Below are positions 33,231 to 44,599 of a stretch of 64,000 bases of DNA, piece after piece (positions within the stretch are counted from its first letter, which is position 1; every line of letters starts with the position of its first letter). The position numbers and the translations under genes are program-made. The stretch is from Acheta domesticus (lineage: Eukaryota; Arthropoda; Insecta; Orthoptera; Gryllidae). The stretch is taken from assembly GCA_031308135.1 (NCBI GenBank), contig JAHLJT010008756.1, forward strand, positions 70,307,215-70,371,214, in the 5' to 3' direction. A model generated the notes under the pieces. The model ran no database searches. It saw only the letters and a list, made by a program, of their open reading frames with translations, and was not told the origin of the DNA.

Positions 33231-36200
33231 GAGCGCAGCCTAAAACCGGGATGGGAGGGTACATGTCTGGGCTACGTATCTAGGACCCTTCGTGCCTCCT
33301 CGTCAAATGAATTTTTTTTATTTACATATGGAATATTTTGCTAGGAAGTAATTAAAACATACTACAGGGACAAAGTAATATAATGATACAATTAATAAAC
33401 ACTGTTGACTTTATATTAAACCATTTAAAAGATTGTCGGTTTGGAAAGCCTCTTCCTCAAATATCATGTATCAATTCCCCAAATTGTTAGCTTAGAAAGG
33501 GAAGATCACGAATCATTCATAGCTACAAAAAAATGTATTATATGGTGCTACGAGATGCATCTTTCAGCAGGGGGGTCAACAATCTCCCCTCCCCGGCTTC
33601 CCCTTTCTGCATGCATATGCTCTCATAACCTCCACGTTTTGCATTTTGTTTATTTACAAATTGAATATCCATGCATTGTCCTGATATTTATTTTTTGCAC
33701 ATTTGTGTAAAAATTAAGAAAATATTATTCTTTGTAGTTTAACAAAAATTCATGATCCGAAGAAAGATCTAAATTAGGTCCGCCTAATTATGCCTTTCAG
33801 TGAAATCCTTCCGACATCGGTTTAGCCGTTTCAGAGGTTGACCGGTTTTTGCAAAACTTTTAAAAAACATTTGAATGGATTCTTATATCACGTAAATAAT
33901 ACTAAGAGCTTGTAAATGGACGATTATTTTAAAATCACAGACTGATACTTCTAGCTAAATGTGTGCCATCGATATTCAGGATGAGATAAAATAGTAATTT
34001 GCCATTTTTGTTTCGTGAAATGAATACAGAGCAGGCTGCATTTCTTCAGGTCAAAAGCGCCATAAATATGACTGCCAGGTGATGATCGTGTTCGTAATAA
34101 TCTTTTTATTTCTTCCGACAGATATCAGACACTTCACACACGTAGTAGTAGCGCCTTGGGGGTACATAACACTCACCATGTTCTCGATACGTACTTCTGC
34201 GAAAACTGAAGATGCTAGAAGAACAACAGACGATCGGTTGCGTAAAGTTTGTGTCAAAATTACCTTAAACTTGGGCCAAATGATTGTTTGATCGGCTGAA
34301 TCTAAAATTATTTGTTTCAAACAGTTTGATTTACCAAAGCAATTCATTGTGCTGGCAAACTGTGGAACTACTGATGTTTATATCATGCGTACACTATTAC
34401 AACCATACTTTCGAATCCTTGTTGAGAATAATTAAGTTTTGTATTTGTTTTGAAATATGGAAGAAATTGTAGTTTTGAAGAAAAGCCATAGAAAAGAAAA
34501 ACATTGCTGGGTAAGAATAAAATGTATCAAGTTGTACCGAAGTTTCAAGGTGTACTCTGTTCCAAAATTACAAGCATTAAAATTTAACACGACAAGAAAT
34601 TACAATAATTTAATGACAGTACTATTGAAAGTTACACATATTTTTTTGTTCAAATAAGAATTATTTTCAGATATATTAAGCTTCCATCGCGGAAGTGCCT
34701 TGGTTGTATCTAGTCGATAGCTGATTTCCTACAAAAGATACGTAGCCACGTAAAAATTAGAGTTAAATTATTGCTTTTTAGACACTTAATTACCAAACAC
34801 ACTCGCTTGTTTGTTTGAACCGACATTTGGCCAGAATCTGAATCTTTCAAATGACTTGACCGAAAAAAGCCCTTTAGGTTCACTAAACCATGGCGTGATC
34901 TTGTTCGTTTATTTAATAATAATTTAAACTGAATAATTATGTTTAACTTAAAAAATCAAAATATACCTTTATTTGTTGGTATGTCCATATTATCAGTTCA
35001 ATGCCCTTGAAACGGACAACGGGACTGTTCCATCTCAAAATTCACACATATATGCCTATTGGTGAGTGTCCTTAAGGGAGTTCGCACATTTCTTCGCGTT
35101 CTCGCAGATATCCGACCCGAACCACACATCTGCTTCGATCGACACTGCAACACGCCTGTCTTGTTCTACTGATGACCTTCGCCAGCACTTGAAGCTGTAG
35201 AGACTTAGGATGCTCAAATTCACACTGCCCTGCCTCATTCTTGCTCAATTAGCACTTGTGTTTCTTATACGTGTGCCTCTAAAACACCTGCTTCGGTTTG
35301 TTTGCAAACAAAATGTTTAGCTGTTTTTGGCTGTATAGCAGTGTCTGTATGGTCTTCTTCCATCGGTTTCTTTATGTTTTCCCTCCTTTGCTCCTTACAC
35401 CATTAATTTTTTGTTGTATTCTGCGAATTGTTTCACACATTTTTTTATTACTTTCTCGGTACGGAGTAGAGAGAAAGTTATGTAAGGCTGCGCGAAAAAA
35501 AACGGCTGAAAAACTCTTGTAACAGGACCCTGGTAACGAAATAGTAAATAAATTCAGTTACTTAATTTAAGAAATCTAACAAGTGGTGTAGCCACAATCC
35601 ATGTTTTGTGGGTCCTTGATACCGAAAAATTGAATGACGACAAAACGTCTGTGGGTCTATTCGTCCGTGTGTCCGTCCGTGAACAACACTAGCGACTAAA
35701 CCGTTCAGCTGATTTACTCCAAAATTCACAAGCCCCAATCGATCTGGCTGATGGCACGGCCCTTTAAATTTAAAATAGATATTTTAATTTTGGGAGGTAC
35801 TTTACATGAAGCCCCTGGGACATTTTAAAAATTAAAAAAAAGGCTCTATCATTTTTTATTAAATTGTTTTGTAGGATGATGTGAAGAATCTTTAAGAGAA
35901 CTGTGTAGATCTCATGATCGTTCAAAATTCTGATTTTTCGAATATTGCAAAATTTTGAAACTTTTTCTGAGTCTTCCTACAACTAAACTATTATAAATAG
36001 AGATTTTCCCCTTAATCAAATCCGTTCCTTAAAGATAGATTTGAAAATAAGTTCCTGTACAATTTTTCCAAAATTTGAGTATTTTTTGCGTAATTTTGCA
36101 TGAAAATATGAGCGAGAAAGTACGTGCAGTTTTAGCATAAGTTTCATACATCTATTACTGTTTTTCAGCATCTTTTCTTTGTTTTCTTTTGTTTTTCTAC

Positions 36201-36540
36201 TAAAAATACCTTCTGACCAATTTTTTCAGACTTGTTCAAGATAGTCGTTTCATTGTCAATTTACAGTTTTAATGTTTGCAATGTATAATTTCAGTCATGG
36301 CTATATTTGAAATATAGCTATTTCCTGCCTTAAAATAAATGAATTTAATTTTTCTCCTTAATATATCCTTTTCTCTTTCTACACCAACCTGCAACAAAGC
36401 GGTATAATATTGTAATTCTTTCAATTCCTAAATAAGCAACAGTCTAATTAGTAGATCATAACATTGTTCTTAGTGATACATCGTAATGTGTTTCATTATG
36501 TGTTCAATAACGCTGAGTTACTGCATTATGTACAAGGGAT
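33231..36540. other. AT-rich intergenic DNA, no gene seen
   Basis: This is more than 3 kb without any supported gene. Frames are at most 98 residues and lack motifs. A small palindrome, GCTATATTT.AAATATAGC, lies near 36300-36322. Confidence 0.45.
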
Positions 36541-36775
36541 GGAAAGGAGGTAAAGAGTGATACAGAAGACAAAAAGGTCAGAAACATAATATAGACAATT
36601 GAAGAGAAAACAGTTTAAACGCGATATGTACGAAGAGATGATGCGGGAATGAAAAGAGTACGATCAAGGTAAGATCACGGTAGAGAAAGAGAAGAGAAGT
36701 TACAAAGATGTTTTAGAAGGAGGAAATATGTGGCAAGCGGTGGTCACCGGCCGATGGGCAGCGGGGAGAGAGGGA
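36541..36775 (+). other. Purine-rich tract
   Basis: The plus strand is rich in A and G (GAAGAGA, AAAGAGTA, GAGAAAGAGAAGAG) and leads into the satellite. Confidence 0.5.
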
Positions 36776-37415
36776 GGATAGGGCGAGCGAGCGGGCCTGT
36801 GAGCGGGCAGGCGAGAGAGTGAGCGAGCGCGCGGGTGAGCGAACGAGCGGGTAAGCAGGCGGGCGGGCGGGCGGGCGAGCGAACGAGTGACCGAGCCGGT
36901 GAGTGCGCGGGCAAGAGAGTGAACGAGTGGGCGGGTGAGCGAGCGGGTGGGCGAGGGGCAGGCGAGCGAGCGGGTGAGCAAGCGGGCAGGCAAGCGGGCG
37001 GGTGAGCGGGCAGGCGAGCGGGCGGGTGAGCGAGCGGGCGAGCGAGCGAGCGAGCGAGCGGGCGAGAGAATGAGCGAGCGGGTGGGCGAGCGAGCGGGCG
37101 GGCGAGCGAGCAAGCGGGCGGGCGGGCGAGCGAGTGGGCGAGAGAGTGAGCGAGCGGACGGGTGAGCGAGTGGGCGAGAGAGTGAGCGAGCGGGCGGGTG
37201 AGCGAGCGGACGGGCGAGCGGGCGAGTGAGCGGGCGAGTGAGCGGGTGAGCGAGCGGGTGAGCAAGAGAATGAGCGAGCGGTCGGGCGGGCGAGCAAGCG
37301 GGCGGGCGAGCGAGCGAGCGGGCGGGCGAGCGAGCGAGCGGGCCGGCGGGCGAGTGGGCGAGTGGGCGAGTGGGCGAGCGGGCGAGCGGACGAGAGAGTG
37401 AGCGAACGAGCGGTC
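36776..37415 (+). repeat. GAGC/GGGC tetranucleotide satellite, about 640 bp
   Basis: This is an array of GAGC, GGGC and GTGA-like tetranucleotides (for example GAGCGAGCGGGCGGGC) with almost no C outside the repeated GC step. Long frames on both strands, up to 280 residues of Arg/Ser/Pro/Leu or Ser/Glu/Arg/Gly repeats, are products of the repeat and not genes. Confidence 0.95.
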
Positions 37416-37665
37416 GGGCGCGCGGTTTGGCGAGGAGGGGTGGTGTCGGGGGAGAGCGGCGGCGGGCGGGCGGCGGGTATTAGGCGCGGCGCCAGATTAC
37501 AAGGTGCTTTCGGAAGAGGCAGCGCGCGGGGCAATCGGCGCGCGTGATTAGTCATTTGCGTGAGCGCGGGCGCCCTCCCTTTCCTCCTCGCTCTCCCGCC
37601 AGCCCCTCGCCCGCATCACTCAGGCGGCCCCCACCTCTATTCACCGCCTCCCATTTGCTCAGGCG
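37416..37665. other. CpG island downstream of the satellite
   Basis: It contains GGCGCCAGATTACAAGG (about 37487) and CAATCGGCGCGCGTGATTAG (37532-37551), TF-site-like AT cores in CpG-rich DNA. The second resembles, on the reverse strand, the CGCGCCGATTAATGAGC motif of the 42.1 and 45.4 kb islands. Confidence 0.45.
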
Positions 37666-37669
37666 GCTC

Positions 37670-38305
37670 CGTCAGTTTCGTCTGATCTTGCCTTCTTTCT
37701 TTAGCTTCCTGCACTTTCTTCTCTACTACTACTTCCTACATTATAATTCCTTTTTGGTTTTTTCTTGATACACCACTTCTTCTAACTTCTAGTAGTCTTC
37801 ACTCTGAACGAACATGGTCTTGCTTTCTCTTCTGTCTCCATCTACACCCTCATTTTTACCATTTGTCATTCTTCCCTTTGTAATCCTCATCATTTTCGTC
37901 ATTTTTATGTAATTAGTTGTTTCCAAGGCATTCATTTATTCTATAATACTATTCCCATCATTCGTTTTAGAAATCCTTTTATTCACGTGTTTTTCGGTGT
38001 TTTCCTTAATCGGTGTAAAGTTTTTCACGCTTTCGCATCTAATACATCCACAAATAGTCTTGGTGGCTATTATTAAAACTCCTTTTCGTTTTGTGTCAGA
38101 CCTACTACTCCTTTCTCATTTCCTTTCTTCCTTTTCTACCATTATTTATATTTTCTTTCCCATAATTTTTCCTGTGGAAGAGCAATAGTCTACTTCCTCT
38201 CTCTTTCCTCTCAATGTACCTACATCTCTGCCTCTTTCCGTCCTCTATTGTTTTCTTTATTCTTTACCGTATATTTGCCTACGAGCATTAGCTCAAAGCA
38301 AACTT
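37670..38305 (+). other. Pyrimidine-rich tract
   Basis: About 630 bp with strong T/C bias (TTCTTTCTTTAGCTTCC, CTTCCTTTTC) follows a CpG island, as at 26.8 kb. The Phe/Leu/Ser frames are artefacts. Confidence 0.55.
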
Positions 38306-38307
38306 TA

Positions 38308-38308
<1 letters not shown>

Positions 38309-38403
<95 letters not shown>
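38309..38403 (+). repeat. (TCTA)n microsatellite
   Basis: About 23 tetranucleotide copies, with four TCTG variants at about 38371-38388. Confidence 0.97.
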
Positions 38404-38559
38404 TCTTTTCCCTCCGCAAAACTGTTCTCTCAATGACTCAGTTTCCACGCGTCACTCCCCCCTCTCTATTTCCCGCTCTTCCCTTTCGATCCTCTAATTC
38501 CTCCCCCTCGCTCCTTCCCAAGTTCTTCCACCGTCTTTTTGCCCCGTGCTCCTCCATCC

Positions 38560-38840
38560 ACCGCCCGCTCCGGCGGCAGAGGCTGCAGCTCCGTTAGGGT
38601 GCCGGGGTGACCCGGCCGGGCGGCGAGGACGAGGGCGAGGGCGAGGGCGGTGGCGGCGGCGGCGCCCGCGGCGGGGGCGGCCCCGTCCTCATTGCGCCCG
38701 ATGACGCCACAACTTCGCGCGCCCGCGCCCCGCCGTCGCCACCGCCGCCGCCATAGCGCCTGAGACGGTCGGCGTTTGCGCGCCATTCAGCCCTGTGTGG
38801 AATGCGGCGGTGGCGGCGACCGCAAGAGGAGGGGCGAAAG
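38560..38840. other. CpG island
   Basis: CpG-rich, with a GAGGGC tandem (GAGGACGAGGGCGAGGGCGA at 38627-38646), CATTGCGCCCGATGACGCC (about 38692), and CGTTTGCGCGCCATTCAG (about 38772). Confidence 0.5.
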
Positions 38841-39645
38841 CGAAGATGGCAACCCACAAGGACAGGAACTGGGCCTTTACTAGAACTTACACTATAGAAG
38901 CTGCAGATCGTACGGACGGAGTGTGTGGAAACTTTCAATGGAAGAAATTATAGTGAAACTTACACTGTCACCTCGATTAAGAGGTCTCTTCAATGTACGT
39001 CCAGTTTTTCGTGGAACCGATTAATTTTTCAATAAGACACTTAATCTTTCCAACGGCCACCATGCTAAGCGGCTAAAGGACTGGCAGATTTCGTAGGATA
39101 ACCATTATTTACCGGTCACTTGAAACTATTTTGAGCTGTATTATAATCGGCCGAAAAGTGGTGTAGATTATGGTTGATTTAATATCTTCCTGAGACGAAA
39201 CGCTTCAGATTAATTTGAAGAGTTACATCTAGAGCATCTTTTATCGCAGGGGGTTCTGTTGTGTTTGACGTAACAACACATTATTTGGTAAGTAAGTTAG
39301 ATGACGGTGCGGAGGAACTGATTTTGGACTGCTTGGAATGTTTTTGGAGTTCGATTTGGCAGTGCTGATTCATACTGGACTTGGATATAAAAGTGGTGGT
39401 CGTATGATGGCTTTGTGAAGAAGTAAATTGGTACTGTATTGTAATTTATTAGATCGTTTGATTATTGCTTTAAATTGTTGTAGTTTAATTTTTGCTAGTA
39501 TAACTTTATGATTTATGTAATTTCTCCAACTGAGAAGGGTCTAAGAAAACTGCCCAGGAATTTTATGGGTTTGTTGTAAGGGTGCGATTGTTAGGTTCTT
39601 GATTCAATGTTAAGGGGAATGGGGTATTAGAACTTAAGGAAAATA
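38841..39645. other. AT-rich intergenic DNA, no gene seen
   Basis: No recognisable feature. Confidence 0.4.
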
Positions 39646-39649
39646 TTTC

Positions 39650-39960
39650 GACTGCCGTTTTCGAGAATTCAAGAGAACCAAAGCGAACGGCTTCTTTTAA
39701 TCGGTGTTTTTCCGTACTTCCTCCACGGAGATGCTGGGGCAGTTCCCTGACAAAGAATCCACGGACACAGCGCGATATTTCCTTTTTCATTCTTGTCCCC
39801 ATCTTTCCCGTTACACAACCACACTTACAAGCTCCAACTACCGCACATGTCGGGACATCAGTCGGGACCTTTGAACTTGTCCCGGCTTGTCCAATGGCCC
39901 GTTGCGGAGATACCCATAAGCTGATGTGTAGGTTGGCGCCGGATCACACTTTCTAGCTGT
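39650..39960 (+). mobile_element. SINE fragment
   Basis: This follows the family from the AGAATTC...CGGCTTCT box through TTTTTCCG, GCTGGGGCAGTTCCCTGACA, GCGCGATATTTCC, ACACTTACAAGC and CTTGTCCCGGCTTG to GGCGCCGGATCACAC. The tRNA-like head and the tail are missing. Confidence 0.7.
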
Positions 39961-40079
39961 AGAGAACAACCGCTATCTCCCGGTATTTAATATTCATACA
40001 CTTAAAGAACTAATTACCACGGCAGTTTACGTGTTCGGAAACGCGAAAAGTAAAGCAATCCATTTCCTTAAATGTCCGC

Positions 40080-40345
40080 TACGAATTCATCTTCGCCATC
40101 CAACGTCAAACTTCCGTCCGACCCGACGCGCGTTTGCCGACCGCTTCCTCAGGGTCACGGGTCGTCCCGTCAACTGGGCCACGAGGCCGCGTCTTGGGAA
40201 ACACCTGCACGGTCGGCCGCACCCTCCTCTCTCCCTTCCCCTCCGACACGCCCCCGCCCACACCAATGCCCCCGCCCACGCACACGCCGCAGCCGGCGGG
40301 CGCTTTGTCTTTCCGACAGCGGCGTCGAACCGACTGAAGCGTCAC
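40080..40345. other. GC-rich block
   Basis: C-rich on the plus strand with CACGCCCCCGCCCACACC-type sequence at about 40248-40265 and many CpGs. Frames exist in five registers, so none is favoured. Confidence 0.45.
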
Positions 40346-40378
40346 GTTCCAATGGTACTTTTGCCTAGTCTGCTTTAC

Positions 40379-40932
40379 CTGAAGAGGTGGCTCAGCGCAT
40401 CAACTAATGTCACTACAGTAACTATGACCGGGAGGTCCTGGGGTTCGAGTCTCGACGGTGGCAAGATTTTCGACACTAACTAGACAGTTGGGTTCTGTTG
40501 TTGTATGGAGGAGAATTCTAATGTTCGGCTTCTCTGATCGGTAATTTTCCGGGTTTCTCCGGTCAATACAAGGCGAATGCCGGAGCAGTACCCTAACAAA
40601 CGAGCCACTTGCCGCGTGAGAACTTTTCTTCCCATTCCTTGTCCTTTCTTCATCACTTACTTACACACGCTTTCACTTACATGCACTACACCATCACAGA
40701 TTCCGGGAGACGGATCGGGAGCCTAGAGCTTGTCCCGGCTGGGTCGGTGCTCCGCTGGTGGGAAAACCTGATTGGGGAAAATCCAGCTAACAGTAGGTCG
40801 GCGCCGTTGATTTCGCCGTCCAGCCGGGCTAGATCATTGCCACTTTCCGAGCGTAAATCGTGCACTACACTTACGGGACTAATGACAGAAGTTGACGCGC
40901 CTGGAATCATTAGTTATCAATCAATCAATCCA
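40379..40932 (+). mobile_element. SINE, best full-length copy (about 550 bp)
   Basis: This is a tRNA-derived retroposon. The head has a polymerase III A-box-like TGGCTCAGCGCAT (40388-40400) and the B box GGTTCGAGTCT (40442-40452), followed by GGTGGCAAGATTTTCGACAC. The body holds GGAGGAGAATTCTAATG, CTCTGATCGGTAATTTTCCG, GGAGCAGTACCCTAACAAAC, TGCACTACACCATCACAG, GAGCTTGTCCCGGCTGGG and TAGGTCGGCGCC. The 3' end has ACTTACGGGACTAATGACAG and an ATCA tail (40916-40930). It is non-autonomous and would need a LINE's reverse transcriptase. The ATCA tail differs from the GAA tail of the LINE at 5.8-7.8 kb, so that LINE is probably not its partner. I use this copy as the family reference. Confidence 0.88.
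40388..40452 (+). promoter_or_regulatory. RNA polymerase III internal promoter of the SINE
   Basis: A-box-like TGGCTCAGCGCAT and B-box GGTTCGAGTCT lie about 42 bp apart, as in tRNA-derived SINEs. Activity is not shown. Confidence 0.6.
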
Positions 40933-41425
40933 GTTAACTGGGGCTCAAAAGGGCCCCAAATTTCTTTCATACCTGTCAATTCCACGGTTAATGTAGTAAA
41001 ACCAGAGCGCCGCACCGCCGCGAGATAATACGGTGGAAGTGAGTTTTTCTTCTCTTTTAGCGAGATCGCCAAAAAAGTTTGCAATTTTTCAGCGCACCCT
41101 ACCGCCTGAATCGTTAGTCAAAGAATGAAAATTAAAACACGTATTTTATAATTTTGGAAAATGTACGTTGTCTACATAAATACACTTGCATCTGTTACTC
41201 AGTAACCAGAATAAACCTAACTTAATTGAACTTACAGAAATGAAAATAATTATTAGGGTAAGCATGTAAGATATTTTTCTCATTTAAAAACGTGTCAGTT
41301 TATTCACAGTGGAAAAAAATAACAATACTCAACGACGGTTTTGCGAAGTAGTACATCGATACAGTTTTTTCGTATTATGATCTTAATTTTCTCTCGTCAC
41401 TATAATACATTGAACGGTCTCCCGG

Positions 41426-41530
41426 ACCACCTGTTTATATTACGAATTTAAGTTGATTGAAATAACTGTTTGTAAAAAATGCCCATAAAATTAATCTTCC
41501 CAATTTAATAGTTCAATCCAGGCAATGAAA
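41426..41530 (+). repeat. ~300-bp array unit, partial
   Basis: CACCTGTTTATATTACGAAT (41427-41446) followed by AAGTTGATTGAAATAACTGTT and AATTTAATAGTTCAATCC matches 43995-44095 closely. This is the leftmost recognisable member. Confidence 0.75.
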
Positions 41531-41856
41531 AAGAACACTATAACACTTTTATTTCGAAACGCATATTGTGTACACTTATGTAAACAAACATAGTGCTAAA
41601 GCATTGTTAAAATGTTAGCGACAATGGGCATGAATACAACAATAGACTATTTAACATTTACGTATTGAAAAGTGATATTTCGGTACACATTAATCAATGG
41701 CGCTACAGTAAATCCAAATGGTGTCAAATATATTGAAGACTACTTACAATGAATAGTCAATAAGGGGAAATACCAACCTACCATCTCTTCTCTTGTAAGA
41801 GACGGTTAAATACTCTGGTAACGCACGAAGCTGTTGCCCTTAACGTCAAGCAATAG

Positions 41857-41858
<2 letters not shown>

Positions 41859-41891
<33 letters not shown>
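41859..41891 (+). repeat. (AAT)n microsatellite
   Basis: About ten uninterrupted AAT units. Confidence 0.95.
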
Positions 41892-42044
41892 GGAATAAAC
41901 AATGAAAAATTAATTTAGCTGTTTTTTTTCTCAGTTGCATGGGTAATACTCAAGTATACAGATATGTATTGTTATTTTTTCTTATGTGCGCCGGTAATAA
42001 ACAAGTACTGTACATCATTTATCGTCCTTTTATTTCATTTTCCG

Positions 42045-42215
42045 CTTCGTTTTGATTGGCGCTGGGCGACCCAGTGCGAGCTCCCGGGCCCCGCTCCCAC
42101 AGTCAGCGCCGTGACCCCGCGCGCCGATTAATGAGCTCGCCCCCGCGTGCCCTCTGTTCCCTGCCCGGCTGCGCTTAGCGCCACCCGCCGCCGCGGTAAT
42201 CAAGGCGAGCAATAT
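42045..42215 (+). other. CpG island sharing sequence with the array end
   Basis: GCTCCCACAG, then CAGCGCC, then CCCCGCGCGCCGATTAATGA (42113-42132) follow the same order as 45297-45415 at the end of the ~300-bp array. This island is therefore probably a diverged member or relative of the array's GC-rich terminus. TAATGAG and GGTAATCAAGG are homeodomain-type cores. Confidence 0.5.
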
Positions 42216-42686
42216 GAGTTTCTTCAAGGCAAGTGGAACAGGTGCAGTCTCCCATGACATTGGGAGATGAGCGATTGATTTGTGGGATTTTGTGGGAATG
42301 GGGTGTTTCCAGACGACCTGGATGAGTGGTTCTCGATTTCGAGGTTTCCATTGTGTTCCCGATATTGTAATGAAATATTATGAGACTTCAGTGTTAACGG
42401 AAGTTTTCACTACTTCCTGGGGGATTAAATAACTGATCACTTCTTCATAAAATGTGATGATGTGAATGATTTCCGAGGTCTGTGATTCAATAGAAAGTGG
42501 AGAATTGCAATTCTTAATAATGTCTTCATGGGTAAACTAGACAAGAAATTCAGATACTAATTAAGTTCATCAAAGCCCTTGACGGTGTAGAGTCATTACA
42601 TTTCCCCTTTACAAGTAATACAATTTTGGTGTTTTGCTAATTTTAAGTGGTGCTTGAACAGGTCAATATATTGAAATATATTTCAA

Positions 42687-42800
42687 TCTTATGAATTATC
42701 TTCCTTAAGACAAGCCTTGAAAGATTTAAAATCCGAGCTCTTCCACAGTCTACGTTGGCAGACCCAGCCTAAAAAATGACCATATTAATGATGCTGATGA
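42687..42800 (+). repeat. ~300-bp array unit, diverged
   Basis: CTTATGAATTATCTTCC (anchor variant at 42687), CTCTTCCACAGTCTACGTTG and ATGATGCTGATGAT match the order of the better units (TCTTACGAATCATCTTGC, GCTCCCACAGCCC, GACGATGACGG). Confidence 0.6.
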
Positions 42801-43039
42801 TAAAAAAATCTGTAATGTTAATGCGCGTTATTTTCAAAGATGACTCTCTTACATTAGATACACAAATATATTATTTTTATGATCCTCAGTCCAAACATTT
42901 TCCGCGTTATCTGAGAAGGATGATGTTATATTAATTATTATTTAAATAATGATATAGAAGTAGTGAATTGCGAGGCAGTGGTATTAAGAGTACCCTGAAA
43001 AGACCAATAACGAATCCGCTTTATCTACCACAAATTCCA

Positions 43040-43130
43040 CATGAATCCACCCGGATTTGATTACTCAGAGATGAGGTGGCAGGTAAGCGATCTGACCACC
43101 ACCTGTGCTGCCGCTAGGGTCACTCCTCCA
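43040..43130 (-). mobile_element. Possible second tRNA-derived SINE fragment
   Basis: On the minus strand, GGTGGTCAGATCGCTTACC resembles an A-box region, and GTAATCAAATCCG about 35 bases later a decayed B box. Only the tRNA-like head is visible. It is weak and might be coincidence. Confidence 0.3.
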
Positions 43131-43264
43131 ATAGCAATGAATTCTTCACCTTTTTTGTTCTAAAAGAACGTCAGTGCAGTTAATCCAGAGTAAGTACATT
43201 AAAAATTCGAGAACCATAAACCAGTGCACTTTCAAACCTGTTCTCATGCCTTCAGTAAATTTTG

Positions 43265-43420
43265 AATTTTTAATAAATGTGAAGCTCAATCCAGAACATA
43301 ATCTCTATCTCTTCGGAATTCTATGGCCAGAGTTTTAGGATTCACTAGTCTTACGATATTCATCCCCAGAGCGAACATTTGTGGACCTTAAACGTACATA
43401 CCCCACAGCCCACGGTAAAT
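43265..43420 (+). repeat. ~300-bp array unit, diverged
   Basis: GCTCAATCCAGAACATAATC, GGATTCACTAGTCTTACGAT (anchor at 43349), GACCTTAAAC and CCCACAGCCCACGG follow the unit order. Confidence 0.6.
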
Positions 43421-43424
43421 AAAG

Positions 43425-43620
43425 ATAAAGATAAATTTATTTACACTGCAAAGGGGTAAACCCCGGTGGTAGCTAATTACATAAATAAGGTAATATAACG
43501 ATCATACAAATCAAAGAATAATGGTAAATAATAAAAATAATGGTACAATAATAATGGTAAAACAATAACAAAAACAATAATAATAATAATGACAACAATA
43601 ATCTAAAAACTGATGCATAA
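43425..43620. repeat. A-rich stretch with AAT/ACAATA repeats
   Basis: Imperfect ATAATGGTAAA and AACAATAATAATAATAATGA runs separate two array units. Confidence 0.6.
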
Positions 43621-43900
43621 AATATTAAGTTACATTAACAAAAAGAAACTTCTATAATCTAACTCCGCACTGAATGTTTGTACAATTAAGACCCACACTG
43701 CACTACGTTTCACTTCACTATATCCTTTAAATCACTTCCTTCGTTATTTCTCTGCTCAGCACTGCACGACACCTCACTTCACTACACGACACATATTCAT
43801 CGGTACACACATATGTATCGACACCTATGTCCTATGTACTATTCTTAGTTAACTCCCTTATTTACTTAGTAATTCCCTAAATTAATTGTTTATAGGGTTG
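43621..43900. other. Spacer within the array, no gene seen
   Basis: CACTTCACTA/CACTGCACGACA-like words recur at 43690-43790. No function was recognised. Confidence 0.35.
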
Positions 43901-43904
43901 AAGC

Positions 43905-44235
43905 AACTATACTGACGGTGGTGATGAAGGTAGCGATGCAGTGTGCCATAAATTCCCGTCAATTAAATTTTAATTGTTTTTAAAATTCATCTTAACCACC
44001 TGTTTATATTACGAATTTAAGTTCATTGAAATAACTGTTTAGAAAGAAATGTTCATAAAATTAATCTTTCCAATTTAATAGTTCAATCCGGGCCATAGAG
44101 TTCTTCAATCTTACGAATCCTCTTCGTAACTAGAACCTTCGAAGACGTTAAACCTCCGCGCTTCCACAGCCCACGTTGACAGCGCCAGCGAAGTCAACAG
44201 AAGCAACAGTGGTGACGATGACGATGACAGTAGTA
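43905..44235 (+). repeat. ~300-bp array unit
   Basis: GACGGTGGTGATGAAGGTAG, TGCCATAAATT, CCACCTGTTTATATTACGAA, TTCTTCAATCTTACGAATCC (anchor at 44109), AACCTTCGAAGACGTTAAAC, CACAGCCCACGTTGACAGCG and GGTGACGATGACGATGACAG, in order. This is the clearest long unit. Confidence 0.8.
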
Positions 44236-44242
44236 GTTTCGT

Positions 44243-44275
44243 ATGCCCCAAACCTCGTTTATACGAAGTTTAGGG
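44243..44275. repeat. Small hairpin
   Basis: GCCCCAAACCTCGT and ACGAAGTTTAGGGC pair with two mismatches around a short loop. Confidence 0.7.
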
Positions 44276-44284
44276 CACATTAAC

Positions 44285-44312
44285 TACATTTTAATATATA
44301 TATTAAAATGTA
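44285..44312. repeat. Perfect 28-bp AT palindrome
   Basis: The half-site TACATTTTAATATA is followed directly by its exact reverse complement. It sits at the junction of two array units. Confidence 0.95.
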
Positions 44313-44319
44313 ATTAAAT

Positions 44320-44575
44320 TTCATATTCGTTTTACATACACCTGTGTTCCATTACGTGTTTAAGATGATTGAATTAGCTTTTTAAAAAGAAAAATTCACA
44401 GCAAATTAATTCTGGGTCCGAAATTAATTTTTTATCTGCGGCCATAGGATTCTTGTCTTACGAATTATTTTCCGTAATCGGAACCATCAAGGACGTTAAA
44501 CCTGTGCTCCCAAAGCCCATTTGGCAGCGACAGAGATTTCAGCCTATTGGCGACGACGACGGTAGTGACACCTCG
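44320..44575 (+). repeat. ~300-bp array unit
   Basis: ACACCTGTGTTCCATTACG, CATAGGATTCTTGTCTTACG (anchor at 44456), GGACGTTAAACCTG and GGCGACGACGACGGTAGTG follow the unit order. Confidence 0.78.
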
Positions 44576-44599
44576 TTTATTAAAATATATTTAATTTTA

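Noticed and set aside
36713..37555. Long Arg/Ser/Pro/Leu-rich frames of 280, 173 and 137 residues on the minus strand
   Set aside because: They are translations of the GAGC/GGGC tetranucleotide satellite. All phases on both strands stay open because the repeat lacks stop codons.
38309..38403. CRISPR-like regular repeat
   Set aside because: It is a plain TCTA tetranucleotide microsatellite without spacers, and the genome is not prokaryotic.
40442..40452. tRNA gene at the SINE head
   Set aside because: The A and B boxes are present, but the cloverleaf arms and anticodon stem do not form, and the sequence is multicopy with a long non-tRNA body. It is a SINE.
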